Assembly (NCBI GenBank): GCA_037190665.1
Contig: JBBCJT010000045.1
Coordinates: 1-19,331 of the forward strand
DNA length: 19,331 bases
Source of the DNA: JBBCJT01 sp037190665
Lineage (GTDB): Bacteria; Pseudomonadota; Alphaproteobacteria; Acetobacterales; Acetobacteraceae
Reading direction: 5' to 3'
Both the position numbers and the translations under genes were made by a program. Within the stretch, counting starts at the first letter, position 1. Every line of letters begins with the position of its first letter. The notes beneath the pieces were generated by a model. That model made no database searches, was not told the origin of the DNA, and was given only the letters and a program-made list of their open reading frames with translations. Below are positions 6,962-13,589 of the stretch, piece after piece.

Positions 6962-7327
6962 ATGCCGATCCGCCGATACCAGTCGGCGCAGAGCCTCGCC
7001 GAGACGCCGCAGGAGATCGAACTGCGCGTCTTCGGCGCTGTCACCGGCGGGCTGGAAGCGGCCGGCGAGGATGTCGGCCGGCGGGCGGACGCGCTGTACC
7101 GGAACCTGCGGCTGTGGTCGATGCTGCAGACCGATCTGGTCTCGCCCGGCAATGCCCTGCCGGAACCGCTCAAGCACTCCCTGCTCACACTGGCGCGCTT
7201 CGCGCAGCACTACTCCTACCGCGCCATCGGCACCGAGGTGCCGCTGACGCCGCTGATCACCATCAATCGGCAGATGATGGAGGCGCTGTCGGCCCAGCTT
7301 GCCGCACGCCGCGTCACGGTGGGCTAG
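6962..7327 (+). CDS. flaF: Flagellar biosynthesis regulator FlaF
   Basis: A 121-residue cytosolic protein of the alphaproteobacterial FlaF family, which is needed for flagellin synthesis or secretion and works opposite FlbT in Caulobacter. Family features are the N-terminal tyrosine-containing helix (RRYQSAQSLAETPQEIELRV begins at residue 4), the central ALYRNLRLWSMLQTDLVSPG followed by NALPEPLKHSLLTLARF, and the C-terminal LITINRQMMEALSAQL. The order flagellin then flaF is a common alphaproteobacterial arrangement. CAGGGAG precedes the ATG by about nine bases. No flbT is found next to it, although the two are often neighbours. Assignment is from motif recognition, and confidence is high because of the context. 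Confidence 0.88.
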   Translation: MPIRRYQSAQSLAETPQEIELRVFGAVTGGLEAAGEDVGRRADALYRNLRLWSMLQTDLVSPGNALPEPLKHSLLTLARFAQHYSYRAIGTEVPLTPLITINRQMMEALSAQLAARRVTVG

Positions 7328-7347
7328 GACAGGCCACCGGTCGGCCC

Positions 7348-7380
7348 AGGCCCGGGACGGGGTTCGCCCCTCCCGGGCCT
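7348..7380. terminator. Hairpin between convergent flaF and dsbB
   Basis: AGGCCCGGGA (7348-7357) pairs perfectly with TCCCGGGCCT (7371-7380). Inside it GGGG and CCCC pair around a TTCG tetraloop, leaving C7358 bulged. The 14-pair stem lies between the convergent flaF and dsbB and reaches into the dsbB stop codon. There is no T-run on either side, so it is a bidirectional terminator candidate rather than a textbook one. Confidence 0.6.
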
Positions 7381-7873
7381 ACGCGCGTTGGCGGCGGAGG
7401 ATGTGTGCCGTCGCGGCGAACAGCACCGCGGCATAGGCCAGGTTCATCGCCGCCATGGACACCGGTACCGCCGGGAGCAGATAGGCGGGCTCGTCACACG
7501 GCTTGCCGGGGGCCGGACGCAGGCGCGCCATCAGGTCATCGACGCTGCGCGCGCCGACGATCGAGGCATCGCGGCATCCCGGCAGCGGCGAAGGCCACCA
7601 GCCCTGCTCCACGCCCACATGCAGCAGGGCGAGGCCGAACGCGGCGGCGAACAGCACCGCAAGCGCGGCGAGCGCCCACCGGGCCTGATGCGCCGGCAGT
7701 ACGGCGGCAAGCACGCCGACGCCGATCGCGATCCGGTACGGCCAGCGCTGCCACAGGCACATCTCGCAGGGGTTCAGCCCGCCGAACCACTCGCTCGCCA
7801 GTGCGACGGCAAGGGCGGCGGCAGCGGCGGCGGCGAGCGCCAGCCCCGCCATGCGGTGAGTCGCAATCGGCAT
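7379..7873 (-). CDS. dsbB: Disulfide bond formation protein B
   Basis: An inner-membrane quinone reductase that reoxidises DsbA. From the ATG at 7873 the protein has 164 residues with four membrane segments (about 8-27, 46-61, 66-86 and 135-157). Both catalytic cysteine pairs are present in the two periplasmic loops: PCEMCLWQRWPY with Cys36 and Cys39, and Cys100 (LPGCRDA) with Cys126 (GKPCDEP). The start is uncertain. The frame stays open to a TTG at 7909 and there is another ATG at 7852; none has a clear ribosome binding site, and 7873 best fits the first membrane helix. It diverges from the GST gene at 7951. No dsbA is in the window. Confidence 0.88.
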   Translation of the reverse strand: MPIATHRMAGLALAAAAAAALAVALASEWFGGLNPCEMCLWQRWPYRIAIGVGVLAAVLPAHQARWALAALAVLFAAAFGLALLHVGVEQGWWPSPLPGCRDASIVGARSVDDLMARLRPAPGKPCDEPAYLLPAVPVSMAAMNLAYAAVLFAATAHILRRQRA

Positions 7874-7875
7874 GG

Positions 7876-7891
7876 CCGGCGATATCGCCGG
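7876..7891. promoter_or_regulatory. 16-bp perfect palindrome before dsbB
   Basis: CCGGCGATATCGCCGG is a perfect palindrome in the 77-base gap between the divergent dsbB and GST genes, two bases upstream of the chosen dsbB ATG. Possible operator or mRNA hairpin over the ribosome binding region. If dsbB really starts at 7909 it would be coding sequence instead. Function unproven. Confidence 0.25.
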
Positions 7892-7950
7892 GCTGGCGCG
7901 GGGCTGCAACCGCTTCTAGCCTCGTATCCGCAAGAAGTGAGGGCCGTGAC

Positions 7951-8574
7951 ATGCGCATCCTGTGGGGCCGCGCGAACTCGTCCAACGTGATGAAGGTGAT
8001 CTGGCTGCTGGAGGAGCTGTCGCTGCCCTACGAGCGGCGCGACGTCGGCGGGCCGTTCGGCCAGACGGATACGCCGGACTACCGGCGCATGAACCCGATG
8101 GGCCTCGTGCCGACGCTGGACGAGGACGGGTTCACCCTGTTCGAGAGCAACGCCATCCTCCGCTACCTGTGCGCGGCGCACGCATCCAGCTCCACGCTCT
8201 GGCCATCGGATGTGCGCGCACGCGCGCGGGTGGACCAGTGGATGGACTGGCAGCAGACCGCGATGAACCGCCCGGCCTCCACCGTCTTCATCGGGCTGGT
8301 CCGCACGCCGGCGGAGAAGCGGGACATGGCGGGGATCGGCGCGGCCAAGGACGAACTCGCCCGCTACTGGGGGATGCTGGATACCCAGCTCGCCCGCCAC
8401 GCCTTCGCGGCGGGGGATGCCTTCACGCTCGCCGACATCGCGCTCGGGGTCCACGTCCACCGCTGGTTCAGCTTCGACTTCGCCCGGCCGGAGATGCCGA
8501 ACCTCGCCAAATGGTACCAGCGGCTGACGTCCCGCCCGGCCTATGCCGCGCACGTCGCCCTGCCGATGACCTGA
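7951..8574 (+). CDS. Glutathione S-transferase family protein (2)
   Basis: A 207-residue cytosolic GST. The N-terminal thioredoxin-like domain runs MRILWGRANSSNVMKVIWLL, with serines near residues 10-11 in the usual place of the glutathione-activating residue. The cis-proline loop MNPMGLVPTLDEDG and the ESNAILRYLCA glutathione-binding motif follow. The C-terminal helical domain includes the conserved N-capping/hydrophobic staple region FTLADIALGVHVHRWF. AGTGAGGG (7936-7943) lies seven bases before the ATG. It diverges from dsbB. Length and motifs match the soluble YfcG/GstA-like class; substrate unknown. Confidence 0.9.
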   Translation: MRILWGRANSSNVMKVIWLLEELSLPYERRDVGGPFGQTDTPDYRRMNPMGLVPTLDEDGFTLFESNAILRYLCAAHASSSTLWPSDVRARARVDQWMDWQQTAMNRPASTVFIGLVRTPAEKRDMAGIGAAKDELARYWGMLDTQLARHAFAAGDAFTLADIALGVHVHRWFSFDFARPEMPNLAKWYQRLTSRPAYAAHVALPMT

Positions 8575-8581
8575 TCGCGGA

Positions 8582-8597
8582 GGCGCTGGCAAGCGCC
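8582..8597 (+). terminator. Possible terminator hairpin after GST 2
   Basis: GGCGCT (8582-8587) and AGCGCC (8592-8597) form a six-pair stem around a four-base loop just downstream of the GST stop. A C-rich run rather than a T-run follows, so it is only a weak candidate. Confidence 0.3.
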
Positions 8598-8661
8598 CCC
8601 CGGCCCCGCTAGCGTTACCCACCCGCGCACAGTCGCGGCCAGGACAATGAGGGAGAGCCAC

Positions 8662-9768
8662 ATGTTGAGACGGACGCTCGTGGCGGGTGCGGCGCTCGCC
8701 GCGTTCGCCTTCGCCAGCGCCGACGCCCAGGCGCAGATCCGCATCGCGGTCGCCGGGCCGATGACCGGCCAGTACGCGGTGTTCGGCGCGCAGATGAAGG
8801 CCGGTGCGGAAGCCGCGGTCGCCGCGATCAATGCCGCGGGCGGCGTACTCGGCCAGCAGCTCGCTCTGGAAGTCGGCGACGATGCCTGCGACCCGCGACA
8901 GGCGGTCTCCGTGGCCAACCAGCTTGCCGGCCGCGGCGTGAAGTTCGTCGCCGGGCATTTCTGCTCCAGCTCCTCGATCCCGGCCTCGAAGGTCTATACC
9001 GAGGAAGGGATCCTGCAGATCAGCCCGGCCTCGACCAACCCGCGCTTCACCGACGAGGGGGCGTGGAACACGCTGCGCGTGTGCGGCCGCGACGACCAGC
9101 AGGGCCAGGTTGCAGGCGCCTACATCGCCAAGGAATTCGCGGGCCGCAAGCTCGCGATCCTTCACGACAACTCCGCCTACGGCAAAGGTCTCGCCGACGA
9201 GACCAAGAAGGCCGCCAACGCGGCGGGCTTCCGCGAGACGCTGTATGCCGCCTACACGCCGGGCGAGCGTGACTATTCGGCGCTGGTCTCGCGCCTGAAG
9301 CAGGCCGGCATCGACCTGATCTACATCGGTGGCTACCACACCGAATCGGGGCTGATCCTGCGCCAGGCCAAGGAGCAGGGCATGAACGTCACCCTGATCG
9401 GCGGCGACGCGCTGGTGACCAACGAGTTCTGGCAGATCACCGGCCCGGCGGGCACCGGCACGCTGATGACCTTCGCCTCCGACCCGCGGCAGCGGCCGTC
9501 GGCCAAGGCCGTGGTGGACCAGTTCCGCGCCCGCAACTTCGATCCGGAGGGCTACACGCTCTACACCTATGCCGCGATCCAGATCTGGGCGGCGGCGGTA
9601 CAGAAGGCCGGCACGACGGATCCGCGGAAGGTCTCCGAGGCGCTGAAGGCGCAGGGCAATTCCTGGGATTCGGTCCTCGGCAACATCAGCTTCAATGCCA
9701 AGGGCGACGTCACGGTGCCGGACTACGTGTTCTACATCTGGAACAACGGCGCCTACGCGCAGATGTAA
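8662..9768 (+). CDS. Branched-chain amino acid ABC transporter substrate-binding protein, LivK-type
   Basis: A 368-residue periplasmic binding protein of the type 1 fold (Peripla_BP_6). A signal peptide covers about residues 1-24 (MLRRTLVAGAALAAFAF, ending ADAQA before Q). The mature protein starts IRIAVAGPMTGQYAVFG, as in LivJ/LivK, followed by VAGHFCSSSSIPAS and ISPASTNP in the ligand cleft region and DNSAYGKGLADETK in the second lobe. The cysteines in GDDACDP and AGHFCSS could form the usual disulfide. The ATG at 8662 is preferred over that at 8647 because GGGAGA at 8651-8656 fits it and it gives a normal signal peptide. No permease or ATPase genes are adjacent, so it is an orphan here. 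The ligand is uncertain. Confidence 0.9.
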   Translation: MLRRTLVAGAALAAFAFASADAQAQIRIAVAGPMTGQYAVFGAQMKAGAEAAVAAINAAGGVLGQQLALEVGDDACDPRQAVSVANQLAGRGVKFVAGHFCSSSSIPASKVYTEEGILQISPASTNPRFTDEGAWNTLRVCGRDDQQGQVAGAYIAKEFAGRKLAILHDNSAYGKGLADETKKAANAAGFRETLYAAYTPGERDYSALVSRLKQAGIDLIYIGGYHTESGLILRQAKEQGMNVTLIGGDALVTNEFWQITGPAGTGTLMTFASDPRQRPSAKAVVDQFRARNFDPEGYTLYTYAAIQIWAAAVQKAGTTDPRKVSEALKAQGNSWDSVLGNISFNAKGDVTVPDYVFYIWNNGAYAQM

Positions 9769-9797
9769 TGGCCCGCGCCTGACGGCAGGCACGGACA

Positions 9798-9830
9798 GGG
9801 GCCGGGGGGCGACCTCCGGCCCCTTCGCTT
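9798..9830 (+). terminator. Intrinsic terminator after the substrate-binding protein gene
   Basis: GGGGCCGG (9798-9805) pairs with CCGGCCCC (9816-9823) around a ten-base loop. It is followed by TTCGCTTT, an interrupted T-rich tail. It lies 30 bases after the stop of the binding protein gene and faces the convergent EAL gene. Confidence 0.65.
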
Positions 9831-9884
9831 TGCGCGGCTTCGTTCAGTGCCCGGGGGCGGGATCGCTCCTTTCGCGGCGGCAGG

Positions 9885-9915
9885 GACGGCTTGTCGACCA
9901 ACCGCGTAAGCCGTC
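9885..9915 (-). terminator. Possible terminator of the EAL gene
   Basis: GACGGCTT (9885-9892) and AAGCCGTC (9908-9915) are exact reverse complements with a 15-base loop, overlapping the EAL stop codon on the reverse strand. No T-run follows on that strand, so termination is only suggested. Confidence 0.35.
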
Positions 9916-11494
9916 ACGGACTACCCGGCGAACCGCCCAGATGTGCAGCCGAGAATTCCCTGAACGGAGCCGGCCGGCCAAACAGGTAGCCCTGCATGTA
10001 TTTGACGCCGAGCTTGTCCAGATATTCCCGCTGCGCCGCGTTCTCCACTCCCTCCATGACGAGGTCGAGTTTCAGTCTGGTCGCAAGTTCCGCGATGACG
10101 TCGAGGATGTGCCTGGAGAGCGATTCCGAACCGGCCTTCGCGACGAAGCTCTGGTCGATCTTCAGGGCGTTGACGGTGAACCTGCGCAGGTAATCCAGAC
10201 TGGAGTTCCCTGTTCCGAAGTCGTCGAGAGCGACCTGAACGCCGAGCCTGTCGAGCTGCATGAAGAGTTCATCGGTCAGCGGCGTGGCCGGGACGGCTTC
10301 GCGTTCCGTGAGTTCGAGGAACAGGACGACGGCGCCGGGAGGGAAGTGACCGAGAAAGGCCCGGCACCGTTCGAGCAGTTCCATGCTCGTGCAATGGGCA
10401 GCGCATATATTGAAGCCGACGTGAAACCGCGCGGGCAGCCGCGCCTGCTGGCCGCACAGATCCCGCCTGACCTGATCCATCAGCCGATAGGTCATCTGCA
10501 CGATCACCCCCGTGCGCTCCGCAAGCGGGATGAACTGGCTCGGCAGGATGACGCCCTCGACGGGGTGCATCCATCGCGCGAGCACTTCGACCCCGGCCAG
10601 CTTGCCCGTCTTGCCGACCACGATGGGCTGATAGAACGGCACGAACTCGTCGGCCTCCACAGCGCGCCGCAGTTCCGCGGTCAGCGAGTTTCGCTGCGAG
10701 GCAAAGCGGTGGATGGCATAGGCGAACAGGCTGCCCAGCAGCGCGAGAAGCGACCAGGAGGGCCAGTAGTCCGTGGCGATGCTCCGCCAGATCCTGGCCC
10801 TGTCGTACGCGACGCCGACAGTGAACGGGTAGGCGGTCGACTCGGTCAGGGTGACGACCGCATCCCCGGATGGCTCGAAAGCCGCGGTGACCGTGCCCGC
10901 CGCCCCGACCCAGTTGCCTCCGATCCCGACCTTCACCGCGAATCCCTTGGCGCCCACGCTCAGCACATCGAAGACGTGCTGACCGTCGATGCCGACCAGA
11001 ACGCTGCCGGCATTCACAGCCAGCCGGTAGACGACCAGCGCCCGATCCGGGGTCACCGGATTGCCGGACATCAGTCGCAGACGACTGCCCGCATAGGCAT
11101 CCGCTTCCTCCAGGAAGTCGGAGGTCCCCTCCAGGGATGAGCAGTAGGCCGTGCCGTTCTCGGCGAGGGTCAGCGAACGCACGAAGGGCCGCGCCGTCAC
11201 GCTCAATCTCAGGACCCGGGCAGCGAAGAGGCAGGGACTGCCGATCTGGTCCGCGACGTCGCTGGCAGCGCCGTTTGCGTGGCCAAGCATCGCGTCGACG
11301 CGGGCGGCCACAAAGCCATGGATCGCGGCGGCTTCGGCATCGAGCGTGTGGCGGGACTGCCATGCCAGAACCGGCAGCCCGAGAAGAAGCGGCAGCACGA
11401 GCGAGGACGCCATCAGCACAAGGTGACGTACCCTCGCCTTCAGACGCCTCCTCTGCGGCCATTTCTTGCCAGCCCGATATGTTCCTTCATCCAC
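9914..11494 (-). CDS. CSS-motif EAL domain c-di-GMP phosphodiesterase
   Basis: A 526-residue inner-membrane enzyme expected to cleave c-di-GMP to pGpG. Membrane helix one is at about 24-45. A periplasmic sensor (46-242) carries Cys88 and the CSS motif Cys118-Ser-Ser. Helix two is at about 244-262, then a cytosolic EAL domain (about 275-520). The catalytic set is complete: Glu303 in EVLARW, Asn362 in GFNICAAH, Glu394 in LELTE, DDFGTG (424-429), Lys445 in LKIDQSF, Glu481 in EGVEN and QGYLF (501-505). There is no GGDEF domain. In E. coli PdeC-type proteins a Dsb-made disulfide in the CSS domain holds the enzyme down. The start is a GTG at 11494 with GAAGG about ten bases upstream. Confidence 0.9.
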   Translation of the reverse strand: MDEGTYRAGKKWPQRRRLKARVRHLVLMASSLVLPLLLGLPVLAWQSRHTLDAEAAAIHGFVAARVDAMLGHANGAASDVADQIGSPCLFAARVLRLSVTARPFVRSLTLAENGTAYCSSLEGTSDFLEEADAYAGSRLRLMSGNPVTPDRALVVYRLAVNAGSVLVGIDGQHVFDVLSVGAKGFAVKVGIGGNWVGAAGTVTAAFEPSGDAVVTLTESTAYPFTVGVAYDRARIWRSIATDYWPSWSLLALLGSLFAYAIHRFASQRNSLTAELRRAVEADEFVPFYQPIVVGKTGKLAGVEVLARWMHPVEGVILPSQFIPLAERTGVIVQMTYRLMDQVRRDLCGQQARLPARFHVGFNICAAHCTSMELLERCRAFLGHFPPGAVVLFLELTEREAVPATPLTDELFMQLDRLGVQVALDDFGTGNSSLDYLRRFTVNALKIDQSFVAKAGSESLSRHILDVIAELATRLKLDLVMEGVENAAQREYLDKLGVKYMQGYLFGRPAPFREFSAAHLGGSPGSP

Positions 11495-11877
11495 AATTGC
11501 CGATGCCTTCTTTGATCATCACGACGGCGTCCGCCCCCAGGTCAGATCCTGCACCGGGGGAGTGATCGGACCGTCTCAAAAACGTCTATAGTACACACAT
11601 ATGCGCCACTTTCCCTTCGACGTGAAGGTCGCGCTGTCGTCATGCCTGCGGCTGATGCCCGGTGGTGAGCGGCCCGATGCAAGTACGGGAAGCCCGCCTT
11701 CAAGATAGCGAGCAATCGACTCAACAGTGAATGACAGAAAAGCTTGATGTGATCGAAGGCAGTGGCTCTTCCGGCCCGCGCGCCGGCAAACGTGCCCCGT
11801 CCTTCCCGAAGACCCTTATGCCCTGAAATCTGCCCTCAACTGCGGGCCGAAACCCGTCCCGCCTTTCCGCTCGCCAG
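11495..11877. other. Intergenic region without a recognised gene
   Basis: A gap of about 380 bases between the reverse-strand EAL and flavin reductase genes. The part from about 11570 to 11760 is visibly poorer in G+C than the surroundings (for example TCTATAGTACACACATATG at 11585-11603). One reverse-strand frame stays open from about 11815 to 11571, roughly 80 codons including ESIARYLEGGLPVLASG, but it has no proper start codon and I recognise no family. A 35-codon forward frame starts at the ATG at 11601 without a ribosome binding site. The stretch may hold promoters for the EAL gene or a decayed gene; neither is shown. Confidence 0.4.
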
Positions 11878-12366
11878 TCAGGCCCCGATCGGATGGTAGG
11901 TGCGGCGGAAGTACATCAGCGCCTCGCAGGTCGTGCCCTCGGTGATCGCCAGCACCTCGCCGAACAGCACGCTGTGGGTGCCCACTTCCACCACCTGCGC
12001 GATGCGGCAGTCGAAGGAAGCGACCGCGCCGACCAGTATCGGCGCGCCGGTCACCGCCTCCTGCCAGCCCGCCGCGGCGAAACGCTGCTCCATCGTGCCG
12101 CCGTCGAAGCCCGCGAACAGCGGCGACAGCGCCTGCTGCGAGGCCGCGAGCACGTTCACGCAGAAGATGCCGCTGGCCTTGAACGCCTCGTTCAGGACGC
12201 TGTCGCGGTTCATGCAGACCAGCAGAGTCGGCGGATCGTCGGTGACGCTGCAGACGGCGGACGCGGTGAAGCCGATCCGCCCCTCCGGACCGAGGCTGGT
12301 GACGACGTTCACCGCCGCCCCGAGGCGGGCCATGGCGTCACGATACTCGGCAAGGCTGACAGTCAT
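11878..12366 (-). CDS. Flavin reductase family protein, RutF/HpaC-like
   Basis: A 162-residue flavin reductase that should supply reduced FMN or FAD from NAD(P)H to a partner monooxygenase. It closely follows the RutF pattern: EYRDAMARLGAAVNVVTSLG, then GRIGFTASAVCSVTDDPPTL at about residues 30-49, CVNVLAASQQALSPLF, RFAAAGWQEAVTGAP, ASFDCRIAQVVEVGTHSVLF and a C-terminal YFRRTYHPIG. These blocks include the flavin-binding GFTASAVCS stretch and the conserved GTH. No rut, hpa or other monooxygenase gene is adjacent, so the partner is unknown and the name rutF is not justified. The ATG at 12366 has only a weak GGAA upstream. It diverges from the TspO-like gene. Confidence 0.88.
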   Translation of the reverse strand: MTVSLAEYRDAMARLGAAVNVVTSLGPEGRIGFTASAVCSVTDDPPTLLVCMNRDSVLNEAFKASGIFCVNVLAASQQALSPLFAGFDGGTMEQRFAAAGWQEAVTGAPILVGAVASFDCRIAQVVEVGTHSVLFGEVLAITEGTTCEALMYFRRTYHPIGA

Positions 12367-12435
12367 GATGGCGATGATTCCGGTCCGGCAGAGGATCAAC
12401 ATGGTGTCATTCACGCGCGGTCGGAAGGCCGCCGC

Positions 12436-12912
12436 TTGCGGCGTGCGGAGGACAGGCGCAGGAATCGTCGTGACAGGGAGGATTGTGTCTTCAGGCGTTC
12501 CGTACCCCGGACCGGACCTGCCGCGCTGGTCGCGTTGCTCGGCTTCCTCGGCCTGCCGCCGCTCGTGGGCGCGGCGGGGACGATGGCGGCCGGGTTCGAG
12601 GCGCCGACCTCGCTGCTCGCCCTGTGGGCGGCGGCCCTGCTCGGCGCGGGGACGGCGGCATGGCGCGTCTGGCGGCTGACCGGCGGCGGCCCGGCCCTGC
12701 GCCTGTGGGGGTGGCAGCTTCTGCCGCATGCCGCCTGGGCCCCTGCCCTTTCCGTGGGCGGCGCGCCGCTCGCCGCCTTCGCGGCGGTGACGGCGGCCGT
12801 GCTGGCCGCACTGGTCGCGCGGGCCTTCGCCCCGCTCGACCGGGCGGCCGCGATCCTCATGCTGCTCGCCATGGGGTGGGCGGCGATCGTCATGCTCGCG
12901 ACGGGATTCTGA
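12436..12912 (+). CDS. TspO/MBR-like tryptophan-rich membrane protein, start uncertain
   Basis: A hydrophobic protein with five likely membrane helices, at about 28-47, 60-78, 86-105, 108-130 and 134-157 of a 158-residue reading. The fit to TspO/MBR is in the fourth-fifth helix region: LRLWGWQLLPHAAWAPAL resembles the family's WxxQLxLNxxWSxxFFG block, with His for the usual Asn. It is followed by a helix with ARAFAPLDRAAAILML and MGWAAIVML. TspO proteins bind porphyrins or lipids. No ATG or GTG is available in frame near the first helix. The TTG at 12436 with GGAAGG seven bases upstream is the best guess and gives a normal family length. An AGGGAGGA at 12475-12482 leads only to an out-of-frame GTG, so a sequencing frameshift at the 5' end is possible. 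Confidence 0.6.
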   Translation: MRRAEDRRRNRRDREDCVFRRSVPRTGPAALVALLGFLGLPPLVGAAGTMAAGFEAPTSLLALWAAALLGAGTAAWRVWRLTGGGPALRLWGWQLLPHAAWAPALSVGGAPLAAFAAVTAAVLAALVARAFAPLDRAAAILMLLAMGWAAIVMLATGF

Positions 12913-12962
12913 CGGGCGAACGCCCCCTCGGGACTTCGGCCGCGATTTGCTAGAGTGCGCCG

Positions 12963-13559
12963 ATGCGCCGCATCCTTCCGCTGCTGATTGCCCTGATCCT
13001 TCCGGCCGCCGCGTTCGCCCAGATCGCGCCGCGCAGCGCCCCGCCGATACAGCCCGAACGGCCGCGCGAGCCGCTTCCGAACGCGGTGCCCGGTGCGCGC
13101 GCGCAGCCCGGCGCGGCGGAACGGACCCGGCAGAACCTCGGCCCCAACGAAGCCCTGTTCGACGCGATCAACCGCGGCGATCTGCGCGACGCGCGGGATG
13201 CGATCACGCGCGGGGCGGACCTGAACTCCCGCAACGTGCTGGGGCTGACGCCGCTGGAACTGTCGGTGGATCTCGGCCGCAACGACATTTCCTTCATGCT
13301 GCTCAGCATGCGCGGCGCCGCCGGCAGCGCGCCGAGCCCGCGCGGGCGGGAGACCGGGATCGGCGGCGAGCCGCCGCGGATCGCCGCCCCTGCCCGCAGC
13401 CGCCAGCCGACCGTGCCGGTGCAGGCCGCGCCGCCCAGCCTGCCGCGGCTGTGGGCCGGCGATGGCGGCACGCCGCAGCCGGACATCGGCTTCCTCGGCT
13501 TCGACGCGGGGCGGCCGGAAGGCGCGCGGGCGCCGGCCGGCGCCAGACGCGGCGGCTGA
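12963..13559 (+). CDS. Secreted protein with one ankyrin-repeat pair
   Basis: A 198-residue protein with a clean signal peptide (about 1-19, MRRILPLLIALILPAAAFA before Q). A proline-rich linker (about 25-45, PPIQPERPREPLPN) follows. Residues about 60-100 read NEALFDAINRGDLRDARDAI, then TRGADLNSRNVLGLTPLEL, the helix-turn-helix pattern of ankyrin repeats with the TPLELSVDLGR form of the TPLHxAA motif. Only one complete repeat plus its flanks is visible, fewer than the usual three or more. The C-terminal 80 residues are disordered-looking and rich in Pro, Ala, Arg and Gly, ending near LGFDAG. A periplasmic protein-binding role is inference. The function is unknown and I know no exact named family. 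Confidence 0.7.
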   Translation: MRRILPLLIALILPAAAFAQIAPRSAPPIQPERPREPLPNAVPGARAQPGAAERTRQNLGPNEALFDAINRGDLRDARDAITRGADLNSRNVLGLTPLELSVDLGRNDISFMLLSMRGAAGSAPSPRGRETGIGGEPPRIAAPARSRQPTVPVQAAPPSLPRLWAGDGGTPQPDIGFLGFDAGRPEGARAPAGARRGG

Positions 13560-13589
13560 CCCGGCAAGGGCAGTCCAACGGCGGGCGGT

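Noticed and set aside
9996..11140. Forward open frames across the EAL gene
   Set aside because: They are antisense to a reverse-strand gene with a full catalytic EAL motif set and show no domain of their own.
11601..11708. 35-codon forward frame in the EAL/flavin reductase gap
   Set aside because: No ribosome binding site, no recognisable motif, and too short to support alone.
11893..12435. Open forward frame running across the flavin reductase into the TspO-like gene
   Set aside because: The upstream part is antisense to a gene with clear RutF-like motifs and is polar and repetitive; only the part after about 12436 looks like protein.
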